DNA of 64,000 nucleotides, from the NCBI GenBank assembly GCA_014649355.1, contig BMSW01000005.1, positions 186,001-250,000 on the forward strand. The letters are read 5' to 3'. The position numbers were made by a program, and so were the translations under genes. Each line of letters starts with the position of its first letter. The stretch's first letter is position 1. Origin of the DNA: Streptomyces althioticus (GTDB lineage: Bacteria > Actinomycetota > Actinomycetes > Streptomycetales > Streptomycetaceae). Under the pieces are notes generated by a model. The model saw only the letters and a program-made list of their open reading frames with translations, was not told the origin of the DNA and did no database searches. This document shows, in pieces, positions 25,302-33,245 of the stretch.

Positions 25302-26456
25302 ATGAGGGCGCTGCACATCATCACCGGGCTCGGCGTGGGCGGTGCCGAACAGCAGCTGCGGCTGCTGCTGCGTCATCTGCCCGTCGACTGCGACGTGGTG
25401 ACGCTCACCAACCCGGGTCCGGTCGCCGAGGGCCTGCGCGCCGACGGGGTGCGGGTCCTGCACCTGGGCATGGCGGGCAACCGTGACGTGGGCGTGCTGC
25501 CGCGCCTGGTCCGGGTGATCCGCTCCGGCGGCTACGACCTGGTCCACACCCACCTCTACCGGGCCTGCGTGTACGGCCGCCTCGCCGCGCGTGTGGCGGG
25601 GGTGCGGGCGGTCGTGGCGACCGAGCACTCGCTGGGCGACTCCCAGATGGAGGGCCGCGCGCTCACGCAGGGCGTGCGGGCGCTGTACCTGGCGAGCGAG
25701 CGGCTCGGCTCGGCGACGGTCGCCGTCTCCCCGACGGTGGCGGACCGGCTGAAGCGGTGGGGGGTGCCCGCGCCCCGGATCGAGGTCGTGCCGAACGGCA
25801 TCGAACTGGACCGCTTCCGCTTCGACCCGGAGCGGCGGGAGCGCACCCGCAGGCGGCTCGGGCTGCCCGACGGCGCGTTCGTCGTCGGCGGGGTGGGCCG
25901 GCTCGCCCCCGGCAAGCGGTTCGACGTCCTGGTGCGGGCGCTGGCGCGGCTCCCGGAGGACTGCTGGCTGCTGCTGGTGGGCGGCGGCCCCGAGGAGCAC
26001 CTGCTGCGCCGCACCGCCCACGAGGCCGGGGTGTCCGGGCGGGTGCTGCTCACCGGGGAGCGGCCCGCCGTGCCCGACGGCTCCCCCGGCCCCGACCTGC
26101 CCTCGCTCACCTCGGCGATGGACGTATTCGCCTCCCCGTCCACGGAGGAGGCGTTCGGTCTGGCGGCGGTGGAGGCCCTGGCCGCCGGGCTGCCCGTGCT
26201 GCACGGGTCGTGCCCGGCGATCGAGGACCTGCCGCCGGACGCCTCGGCCGGCGCGCGGCGGGTGCGCGGCGGCCCGGAGGAGTACGCCCGCGCGATCGCC
26301 GAGGTCCGCGCGGCGGGCCCGGCGCCGCGCACCGCCGCCGAGGCCGCCCGCCACTACAGCATCACCCGCAGCTCGGCCCGCCTCATGGACGTGTACGCGG
26401 CCGCCGTGGCCGGCCCGTCCCCGTCCCTCCACGTCAAGGAAGCACCGTCCTCATGA
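25302..26456 (+). CDS. GT4-family glycosyltransferase
   Basis: A 384-residue GT-B enzyme with MRALHIITGLGVGGAEQQL at the N-terminus (glycine-rich acceptor loop), VVPNGIELDRF, VVGGVGRLAPGKRFDVL and the E-x7-E-like STEEAFGLAAVEALAAGLPV. The second GT4 enzyme of the locus. ATG 25302 follows the deacetylase stop by one base. Confidence 0.87.
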   Translation: MRALHIITGLGVGGAEQQLRLLLRHLPVDCDVVTLTNPGPVAEGLRADGVRVLHLGMAGNRDVGVLPRLVRVIRSGGYDLVHTHLYRACVYGRLAARVAGVRAVVATEHSLGDSQMEGRALTQGVRALYLASERLGSATVAVSPTVADRLKRWGVPAPRIEVVPNGIELDRFRFDPERRERTRRRLGLPDGAFVVGGVGRLAPGKRFDVLVRALARLPEDCWLLLVGGGPEEHLLRRTAHEAGVSGRVLLTGERPAVPDGSPGPDLPSLTSAMDVFASPSTEEAFGLAAVEALAAGLPVLHGSCPAIEDLPPDASAGARRVRGGPEEYARAIAEVRAAGPAPRTAAEAARHYSITRSSARLMDVYAAAVAGPSPSLHVKEAPSS

Positions 26457-27103
26457 CCGACACCCCGACCCGTCTGCGTCTTCCGTCCCTGGACCGTCTC
26501 AGAAGGCTGCCCGCCTGGTCCGCGCTGGTGGCGGGCACGCTGCTCGGCGGTCTGTCCGGCGGCGCGTACGGCCTGCTCACCCCGGCCGAGTACACGGCGA
26601 CCAGTTACGTCGTCGCCGTCCCCACCGACCAGGCGGGCCCGGAGTCCGCGCGCGGTTTCGCGCAGGCGTACGGGCGGGTGGCCACCCAGCTCGCGGTGCT
26701 CGGGGACGCGCAGGTGTGGGCCGGCGTGCCGGTGCGCACCCTGCGGGACAGCGTGCGCACGGCGACGTCGCCGGACGCGCCGATGGTGTCCGTCACGGCC
26801 GTCTCCGAGCGTCCCGGTACGGCGGTCGACATGGCGAACGCGGTGGCGCGGGCGCTGACCCGGCACGCGGAGGACACCAAGGACAGCACCCGGGTGCGGC
26901 TGGTGCAGTTCTCCCGCGCGGTGAAGCCGTCCGCGCCCGCGGGCGCGTCGCCCGCGGTGACCGCCCTGGTCGGTGCGAGCGCGGGCGGGCTGCTGGGCGG
27001 TCTGGCGCTGCTGGCCCGGCCCCGCCGCGGCGGCCGCGACGGGGAGCCGGCGCCCAGCGCCTCCGTGCCCGGTCCGGCCTCCGCCGCCGACGTGCCGCGG
27101 TGA
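26453..27103 (+). CDS. Wzz-like chain-length/co-polymerase membrane protein
   Basis: A 216-residue protein with a transmembrane helix at about 20-45 (WSALVAGTLLGGLSGGAYGLL), a periplasm-equivalent domain of about 120 residues beginning TPAEYTATSYVVAVP, and a second helix at about 172-192. This is the Wzz/GumC-like (polysaccharide co-polymerase) layout, without a fused kinase. ATG 26453 overlaps the upstream stop (ATGA). It ends the operon. Confidence 0.75.
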   Translation: MTDTPTRLRLPSLDRLRRLPAWSALVAGTLLGGLSGGAYGLLTPAEYTATSYVVAVPTDQAGPESARGFAQAYGRVATQLAVLGDAQVWAGVPVRTLRDSVRTATSPDAPMVSVTAVSERPGTAVDMANAVARALTRHAEDTKDSTRVRLVQFSRAVKPSAPAGASPAVTALVGASAGGLLGGLALLARPRRGGRDGEPAPSASVPGPASAADVPR

Positions 27104-27135
27104 CGGCGGTGGGCCGGGCCGGGTCGGCCCCGGCG

Positions 27136-28458
27136 TCACCCGGAACGCGACCACCAGTCGAGGCGCAGGCACAGCTTGCCGCCGAGCCAGTGCTCCACCC
27201 AGCGTCCGAGGTCCAGCGGCGCGCAGTGGTCCGGCAGCTCCGGTCCCGCGGGCGGCTCGGTGGGCGTCGGTGTCTGCGGGTCCTCGGGGGTGCGGCCCCA
27301 GAGGGCGTTGCGGAAGACGCGGGAGGCGTCCGGGTTGTCGTCGCACTGCCAGACGCCGTGCGGGCAGTAGTCGGTCAGCGTGTGGTAGAGCGGCCGGTGC
27401 TGCTGCATCCAGGCGAGCATGCGGCGCATGTACTCGGGGTTGTCGCCGTTGCGGAAAAGCCCCCACTCCGGATAGGCGATGGGCTTTCCGTGCGCCTTGG
27501 CGAAATCGACGTGCGCCTGAAGTCCGTACGGTTCCTTCACCTGTTCGTCGAAGGACATTCCGCGCGGCTGGTCGTAGGAGTCCATTCCGATGATGTCGAC
27601 GGTGTCGTCGCCGGGATAGCACTCGGTCCACGGCACGGCGTCGCGGCCCCGGTTGGGCGTGAACTCGAACCGGAATTGCTGGCCGGGGACGGATCGCATC
27701 GTGGTGACGATGCGGTTCCAGTACTTCTTCCAGTTCTCCGGGTCGGGTCCGCAGCGGTGGGTGTAGGTGATGCCGTTCATCTCCCAGCCGAGGACCAGGA
27801 CGGTGTCGGGGATCTTCAGCTCGACGAGCCGCTCGGCGAGGGTGCGGAAGTGGCGGTCGAACTCGCCGGCCGCGCCGCGCCGCAGCAGCTCGCGGACCTC
27901 CCCGTCGGGCACGCCCGCCTCGTTGCGCTCCTGGAGCGGGACGTTGAGGACGAGCATCCGTTTGTCGTCGGCGTTGCGCCAGCGCGCCCACGCCTCGAGG
28001 AAGCCGACGTCGCCCTCGATGTCCTTCCAGTGGTTGCCGGGCAGGTAGGTGTGGCCGACGCGCAGTTCGGCGCCGCCGAGCCAGCGGCTGAGCTGCTCCA
28101 TCCGCTCCACGCCGCGCGCGTCGGAGGCCAGGAAGGCGCCGAACGGCGGCACGCCCTTCACCGGGGTGGGCACGGACGGCGGCCGCGGCTCCGGGACGGA
28201 CGGAAGCTCGGGCACGGACACGGCGGGGATGTCGATGTCGGGTGTGGGGAAGGCCGACGCGGCGGGTTCGGCGCCCGGCGCGGGCTGGGCTCCCGCGGCG
28301 GGTGTGGGGCGCTCAGTGGGGCCCGGCAGCGCGGCCCTCGCGTCGTCCATGGGCGCCGCGCCGGCCACGGGGCCCGCCGCCAGGGCGGCCGACACGGCGA
28401 CCGCCGCCGCGCCCACGGCCAGGGCGCGGGCCCGGACCCGCCTGTGCTGTGGGGCCAT
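27136..28458 (-). CDS. Secreted GH26-like glycoside hydrolase
   Basis: A 440-residue exported protein. Signal peptide at about 1-35, a Pro/Ala-rich linker to about 100, then a TIM barrel with the GH26 pattern: WEMNG (Glu226, acid/base), FTPNRGRD, DIIGMDSYD and YPEWGLF (Glu331, nucleophile). GH26 enzymes are mostly endo-beta-mannanases. Convergent with the exopolysaccharide operon (33 bases between ends), so it may trim or release that polymer (inference). ATG 28458 follows GAGGAG. Confidence 0.8.
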   Translation of the reverse strand: MAPQHRRVRARALAVGAAAVAVSAALAAGPVAGAAPMDDARAALPGPTERPTPAAGAQPAPGAEPAASAFPTPDIDIPAVSVPELPSVPEPRPPSVPTPVKGVPPFGAFLASDARGVERMEQLSRWLGGAELRVGHTYLPGNHWKDIEGDVGFLEAWARWRNADDKRMLVLNVPLQERNEAGVPDGEVRELLRRGAAGEFDRHFRTLAERLVELKIPDTVLVLGWEMNGITYTHRCGPDPENWKKYWNRIVTTMRSVPGQQFRFEFTPNRGRDAVPWTECYPGDDTVDIIGMDSYDQPRGMSFDEQVKEPYGLQAHVDFAKAHGKPIAYPEWGLFRNGDNPEYMRRMLAWMQQHRPLYHTLTDYCPHGVWQCDDNPDASRVFRNALWGRTPEDPQTPTPTEPPAGPELPDHCAPLDLGRWVEHWLGGKLCLRLDWWSRSG

Positions 28459-28627
28459 TGGCTGCTCCTCTTCTCGCTCGCGTCCGCCTGCTGCCTGATG
28501 CCTCGCTGTTGACGAACAGTCATATGAAGTCAGCCATACGAAATACGACAGTGCCACTGTCACTGCGGCTTTCGAGTGCCGTTCTCGCCCGTGTGGGTGA
28601 GAGGCCGCCAGAAGAAAGTGAGAATGC
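28459..28627. promoter_or_regulatory. AT-rich divergent promoter region
   Basis: A local AT-rich island between the minus-strand GH26-like gene and the plus-strand ATP-grasp gene. It contains TTGACG near 28508 and the palindrome TCATATGA near 28520. It plausibly holds both promoters; exact elements are not resolved. Confidence 0.4.
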
Positions 28628-29884
28628 GTGTCCCTGCTTGACACCCGGGTTCCCGCGGTCGTGCTGCGGATCGACCGGAATCCCTTTCACCACGGCACCC
28701 TGGGCGCCGTCCGGTCGCTCGGCCGGGCGGGGGTGGACGTGCATGTCGTCGCCGACTGCGCGGGAAGTCCCGTGGCCCGTTCGCGCTTTGTGCGCCGGCT
28801 GCACGCCCCGCCGTCCCCGGACGCGTCCGCGGACGAGGTCCTCGCCGTGCTGCGCCGGGTCGCCGCCCAGGTGGGGCGTCCGGCGGTGCTGGTGCCGATG
28901 GACGACGCCACCGCGATCGCGACGGCCCGGCTGCGCGAGGAGCTCACCGGCTCCTACCTGCTGCCGGTGATGCCGTCCGCGCTGCCCGAACGCGTCGCGG
29001 ACAAGGCCGAACTGGCCGCCGTGTGCGCCTCGGCGGGCCTGCCGCACCCGCGCACGGAGGTCCCGGACACCCCGGCGCGGGCCGCCGAGGACGCGCTGCG
29101 GCTCGGGCTGCCGGTGGTCGCCAAGTGGAGCCGCCCCTGGCTGCTCCCGGCGGGCTCCGGGCTGCGCAGCACCCAGGTGCTGAACACCGCCCGGGAGGCG
29201 CGTGAGCTGCACGCGCGCACCGCGGAGGCGGGCAGTCCGCTGCTGCTCCAGGCGTTTCTGCCGCCCGGCGCCGACCGGGACTGGTTCTTCCACGGTTACG
29301 CCGACCGCACGGGCACCGTGCGGGCGGGCGGGCCGGGCCGCAAGCACCTGTCCTGGCCGCGCGGCGCGGGACTGACCGCGGTGGGCCGCTGGACGCCCAA
29401 CTCGGAGGTGACCGCGCTGGCCGAGCGCGTCACCGGCGAGCTGGGCTACCGCGGGATCCTCGACCTGGACTTCCGCCGCTGCGGCGCCACCGGCCGCTAC
29501 CACCTCCTCGACTTCAACCCGCGCCCCGGCGCCCAGTTCCGGCTGTTCACCGACAGCGCCGGCCTGGACGTCGTACGGGCGCTGCACGCGGACCTGACGG
29601 GGCGTCCGCTGCCGGACGGGGATCCGGTGACCGGCAGGGCGTTCGTGGTGGAGAACTACGCGCCCCTGGCCGCGCTGCGTCCCGCGCCCGGCGGGCGCGA
29701 ACTGGCCTGGTGGGCGGGCGACGACCGCGTTCCGGGCCTCGCGATGTGGGCCCTGTGGGCCCGTCATGTGTCCGGCCGGCTGCGCCGGCGGCTGGGTGCC
29801 GCGGCCGAGGTGCCGGCGCAGCGCCCGGCGCCCCGGGCGGTCATGCCCTCCCTGACGACCGACAACGAGAAAGCGAGCAGCTGA
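28628..29884 (+). CDS. ATP-grasp ligase-like protein
   Basis: A 418-residue ATP-grasp protein. N-terminal pre-ATP domain (PAVVLRIDRNPFHHGTLGAV), central DKAELAAVC and PVVAKWSR, C-terminal LDLDFRR and LLDFNPRPGAQFRL with the Mg-binding Glu/Asp/Asn set. ATP-grasp enzymes activate a carboxylate as acyl phosphate and join it to an amine or thiol. Substrates are unknown. It overlaps the next flavoprotein gene by one base, so the pair probably forms a pathway. GTG 28628 follows GAAAGTGAG. Confidence 0.8.
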   Translation: MSLLDTRVPAVVLRIDRNPFHHGTLGAVRSLGRAGVDVHVVADCAGSPVARSRFVRRLHAPPSPDASADEVLAVLRRVAAQVGRPAVLVPMDDATAIATARLREELTGSYLLPVMPSALPERVADKAELAAVCASAGLPHPRTEVPDTPARAAEDALRLGLPVVAKWSRPWLLPAGSGLRSTQVLNTAREARELHARTAEAGSPLLLQAFLPPGADRDWFFHGYADRTGTVRAGGPGRKHLSWPRGAGLTAVGRWTPNSEVTALAERVTGELGYRGILDLDFRRCGATGRYHLLDFNPRPGAQFRLFTDSAGLDVVRALHADLTGRPLPDGDPVTGRAFVVENYAPLAALRPAPGGRELAWWAGDDRVPGLAMWALWARHVSGRLRRRLGAAAEVPAQRPAPRAVMPSLTTDNEKASS

Positions 29885-31152
29885 TGATGTACGACCTTCT
29901 GGTGGTGGGCGCGGGTCCGTACGGTCTGTCGATCGCGTCGCACGCGGCGGCCGCCGGACTGAACCTGCGTGTCTTCGGCCGGCCGATGGCGTCGTGGCGG
30001 GACCACATGCCGGCCGGGATGTTCCTGAAGTCGGAGCCGTGGGCGTCCAACCTGTCCGACCCGGCGGGACGCTGGCGGCTCGACGCGTACTGCACGGAGC
30101 GGGGCCTGACCGCCCGTCACGCGCACCCGATCCCGGTGGAGGACTTCGCCTCGTACGGGCTGTGGTTCGCGCGCAACGCCGTGCCCGAGGTGGACGAGCG
30201 GATGATCGCGCGGGTGTCGTCGGGTCCCGAGGGCTTCAGCGCGGTCGCCGAGGACGGGGAGGTGCTGCACGCGCGGACGGTGGCGCTCGCGGTCGGCGTG
30301 ATGCCGTTCATCGAGGTGCCGTCGGCGCTGCGCGGGCTGCACCCGACGCTGGTCACGCACAGCAGCCACCACAGCGACCTGGGCCCCTTCCAGGGCAAGG
30401 ACGTCACCGTGATCGGCGGGGGGCAGGCGGCGCTGGAGACGGCGGCGCTGCTCGCCGAGCAGGGCACGCGGGTGCGGGTGCTGGCACGGGCGGAGCGGCT
30501 GCGCTGGAACGACGTGCCGCCGCCGTGGGAGCGCCCGTGGTGGCAGTCGCTGCGCTCGCCGCACAGCGGTCTGGGTCCGGGCTGGCGGAACTGGTTCTAC
30601 TCGGAGCGGCCGGGGCTGTTCCGGCGGCTGCCGGAGGCGAACCGGACGCGGATCGCGGCGACGGCGCTGGGGCCCGCGGGCGCCTGGTGGGTGCGGGAGC
30701 GGGTGGAGCGCGGGGTGGACCTGCTGCCGGGGCACGAGGTGACGGCGGCGGCCGCGGTGCCGGGCGGGCTGCGGCTGGAGCTGGCCGACCTGTCGGGCGC
30801 GCGGCGCACGATGGAGACGGAGCACGTCATCGCCGCCACCGGGTTCAAGGCGCACCGTGACCGGCTGGGGCTGCTGTCGACGGAGCTGCGCGGTGCGATG
30901 ACGGCGCTGCCCGACGGTTCGCCGGTGCTGGACCGGGGCTTCGAGTCGTCCTACCCCGGGCTGTTCCTGGCGGGTCTGGTGACGGCGTCCGGGTTCGGTC
31001 CGGCGATGCGGTTCGTGCACGGCGCGACGTTCACGGCGTCGACGCTGGTGCAGGGGGTGCGCAGGCGGCTGCGCGCGGCCCCGGTGCGCGGGAGCGTGCC
31101 GGTGCCGGCGGGCGCGGGCCGCGGCGGCACGCCGGCTCCGGTGCGCGGCTGA
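29884..31152 (+). CDS. FAD-dependent oxidoreductase (flavin monooxygenase-like)
   Basis: A 422-residue flavoprotein with FAD Rossmann motif GAGPYGLS near residue 10, NAD(P)H motif GGGQAALE near 180 and ATGF near 320, as in lysine/ornithine N-monooxygenase-like and FMO-like enzymes. The first GAGPYG plus SWRDHMPAGMFLKSEPWA is typical of this subgroup. ATG 29884 overlaps the ATP-grasp stop. The two could build a modified amino-acid or sugar derivative, perhaps decorating the nearby polysaccharide (inference). Confidence 0.8.
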   Translation: MMYDLLVVGAGPYGLSIASHAAAAGLNLRVFGRPMASWRDHMPAGMFLKSEPWASNLSDPAGRWRLDAYCTERGLTARHAHPIPVEDFASYGLWFARNAVPEVDERMIARVSSGPEGFSAVAEDGEVLHARTVALAVGVMPFIEVPSALRGLHPTLVTHSSHHSDLGPFQGKDVTVIGGGQAALETAALLAEQGTRVRVLARAERLRWNDVPPPWERPWWQSLRSPHSGLGPGWRNWFYSERPGLFRRLPEANRTRIAATALGPAGAWWVRERVERGVDLLPGHEVTAAAAVPGGLRLELADLSGARRTMETEHVIAATGFKAHRDRLGLLSTELRGAMTALPDGSPVLDRGFESSYPGLFLAGLVTASGFGPAMRFVHGATFTASTLVQGVRRRLRAAPVRGSVPVPAGAGRGGTPAPVRG

Positions 31153-31165
31153 CGGCGGCCCACGA

Positions 31166-31205
31166 CGAAGCGTCCCCCGGACCGGGTGGTTCGGGGGACG
31201 CTTCG
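31166..31205. terminator. Bidirectional terminator
   Basis: Inverted repeat CGAAGCGTCCCCCG / CGGGGGACGCTTCG, 14-base arms around a 12-base loop, between convergent genes. Confidence 0.88.
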
Positions 31206-31254
31206 TGCCGGGGGCGCGGGCTCCGGGTGGGGTGGCCCGGTGTCCGCGGGACCG

Positions 31255-32166
31255 TCAGCGGCGGGCGCCGACGCGGCCGCGGCGGTACAGCATGGCCCCG
31301 CCGGTGAGCAGCACGGCGCCGGCGGCGGAGGCGGCCATCAGGCCGTCGGTGCCGGTCTCGGCGAGGTGCGGCGGACCGTCCGGGGTGTGGACGGCGGGCG
31401 GCTCGACCGGGGTCGGCGGCGTCTTGACCGTGGGCGGCTCGGGCTTGTCCTTCTCGGGCGTCTTCTCCGGCTCCTTCTCCTCGTGGCCGGACTCGTTGAC
31501 GCAGGTGTTGTCGCTCGCCTCGTTGAACAGCCCCACGAGGTTGACGCTGTTGCCGCAGGCGTTCACCGGCACGTGGACCGGCGCCTGGATGAGGTTGCCG
31601 GACAGCAGGCCGGGCGAGCCCTTGGCGGCGCCGACCGCGTGGGCCCCGCCGCTCTCGGAGTGCGAGGCGCCCGAGGAGGCCTCGTGGTGGGAGTGGGCCG
31701 AGCGGTCCGAGGACTTCTTCTCGCCGTGCGAGCCCCCGGAGACGTTGGCGCAGGTGTTGTCGGAGGCGCTGTTGAAGCCGCCGCCGACGGTGACGTCGTT
31801 GCCGCACGCGTTCACGGGGACGTGGACGGGCGCCTGCACGTTGTTCCCGGAGAGCACGCCGGGCGAGCCCTCGGCGCCGCCGACCGCGGTGGCGCCGCCG
31901 GCCTTCTCACCGTGGCCGCCGGACTCGTTGACGCACGTGTTGTCGGACGCGCTGTTGAAGGCGCCCACGCCGGTGGCGGTGTTGCCGCACGCGTTCACCG
32001 GCACGTGGACCGGCGCCTGCACGTTGTTCCCGGACAGCACACCGGGAGAATCCTCGGCACCGCCCCCCGCGAACGAGTCGGCGAGGGCGGGGGTTCCGTA
32101 CAGGGACAGAATGCCCGTGGCGGCAGCGGCCGCCGCGAACACTCCCCTGCTCAGGGTCTGTCGCAA
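31255..32166 (-). CDS. Long chaplin with three chaplin domains and a sortase signal
   Basis: A 303-residue wall-anchored chaplin. Signal peptide 1-29 (ends PALA). Three chaplin domains at about 37-80, 98-141 and 181-224, each with SPG(V/L)LSGN, APVHVPVNACGN and DNTC; cysteine pairs 60/78, 121/139 and 204/222. Between domains 2 and 3 lies a Ser/His-rich spacer. A Pro/Glu/Lys-rich stalk, LAETG (268-272), membrane helix and basic tail follow. Known long chaplins ChpA-C have two chaplin domains, so three is unusual. TTG 32166 is chosen: AGGAAG lies nine bases upstream and RQTLSRG begins the typical chaplin leader; ATG 32211 lacks both. Confidence 0.9.
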   Translation of the reverse strand: MRQTLSRGVFAAAAAATGILSLYGTPALADSFAGGGAEDSPGVLSGNNVQAPVHVPVNACGNTATGVGAFNSASDNTCVNESGGHGEKAGGATAVGGAEGSPGVLSGNNVQAPVHVPVNACGNDVTVGGGFNSASDNTCANVSGGSHGEKKSSDRSAHSHHEASSGASHSESGGAHAVGAAKGSPGLLSGNLIQAPVHVPVNACGNSVNLVGLFNEASDNTCVNESGHEEKEPEKTPEKDKPEPPTVKTPPTPVEPPAVHTPDGPPHLAETGTDGLMAASAAGAVLLTGGAMLYRRGRVGARR

Positions 32167-32272
32167 TGTGGTTGTCTTCCTGCTTGAAGATTGGGAGGCC
32201 GGCCCCGGCATGGAGAGAGGCGGCCGAGGCCGCGCGTCACGGCTCCGGCTGCCCTGTGGCCTGTCTCCCTCT

Positions 32273-32300
32273 CCAACCCTGCTGCGCGGGATCGGTTGCG
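32273..32300 (-). promoter_or_regulatory. Possible sigma-BldN promoter of the long chaplin
   Basis: On the minus strand CGCAAC (32300-32295), 16 bases, GGTTGG (32278-32273). It differs from CGTAAC-N16-CGTTGA at one -35 and two -10 positions but keeps exact spacing, about 107 bases upstream of the TTG start. Confidence 0.45.
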
Positions 32301-32345
32301 CAGGTTCACCCGGTCGGCCGCGTGCTCGTCACACGGCCCGGGGGG

Positions 32346-33245
32346 TCAGGACACCACGTCCTTGCGCGCGAACCCGCGGAACGCCAGGGCGAACAGCACC
32401 AGCGCGTACGTCACGGACACCGACGCGCCCTGGATCATGCCGGACCACTCGGGGGTGGGCTGGACGGCGTCCGCCCAGGCGAACTGCCAGTGGGCGGGCA
32501 GGAAGTGCCGCCAGTCGCCGAGGGCGGTGACGGCGTCCAGGACGTTGCCGACGATGGTCAGGCCGACGGCTCCGCCGACCGCGCCCAGCGGGGCGTCGGT
32601 GCGGGTGGACAGCCAGAACGCCAGGGCTGCGGTGACCAGTTGCGACACGAACAGATAGGCGACGATCACCGTGAGCCGCCCGGCCGCGGTGCCCGGGTCG
32701 AGCGTGCCGCCGGTGGGGATGTGCAGCGGGCCCCAGCCGTAGGCGACGGTGCCGACGGCGAGCGCCACCACCGGCAGCAGCACCATCGCGGCGAGGCTCA
32801 GGCCCAGTCCGACGATCAGCTTGGACCACAGCAGCCGCATGCGGGGCACGGGCGCGGCGAGCAGGTAGCGCAGGGACGACCAGCCTGCCTCGGAGGCGAC
32901 GGTGTCCCCGCAGAACAGGGCGACCGGGATGACCAGCAGGAAGCCCGCCGACACGAAGAGACTGACGGCGGCGAAGTTGGCGCCGGACGCGGTGGCCGTG
33001 TCCATCAGGTTGACGCGGGTGTTGCGGCCCTCGGGTTCGCCGCCTATCGCGAAGGCGGCCACCAGCACGAACGGCAGCAGCGCGAGGACCGCGCCCATGA
33101 CGAGGGTGCGCCGCCGCTTGAGCTGGCGGACCAGCTCGACCCGCAGCGGCAGGGTGCGGCCGGCGCGGTAGCCGGCGGCGGTCTCCCCGGGGGCCGCCGG
33201 CCCGGGAGCCGTGGACTCCTCGGCCCGCTCGGTGAGCGCGCTCAT
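32346..33245 (-). CDS. ABC-2 type transporter permease
   Basis: A 299-residue membrane protein with six predicted helices after a 35-residue cytoplasmic tail. ABC-2 features include VELVRQLKRRRTLVMGAVLALLP and EAGWSSLRYLLAAPVPR between helices. It partners the ATPase domain of the upstream fusion gene, whose stop it overlaps (ATGA), with GGAGGATCC as ribosome binding site. Exported substrate unknown. Confidence 0.85.
   Translation of the reverse strand: MSALTERAEESTAPGPAAPGETAAGYRAGRTLPLRVELVRQLKRRRTLVMGAVLALLPFVLVAAFAIGGEPEGRNTRVNLMDTATASGANFAAVSLFVSAGFLLVIPVALFCGDTVASEAGWSSLRYLLAAPVPRMRLLWSKLIVGLGLSLAAMVLLPVVALAVGTVAYGWGPLHIPTGGTLDPGTAAGRLTVIVAYLFVSQLVTAALAFWLSTRTDAPLGAVGGAVGLTIVGNVLDAVTALGDWRHFLPAHWQFAWADAVQPTPEWSGMIQGASVSVTYALVLFALAFRGFARKDVVS

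Noticed and set aside
17635..31152. Antibiotic biosynthetic cluster
   Set aside because: Gene content is polysaccharide assembly; there is no PKS, NRPS, terpene or RiPP core enzyme.
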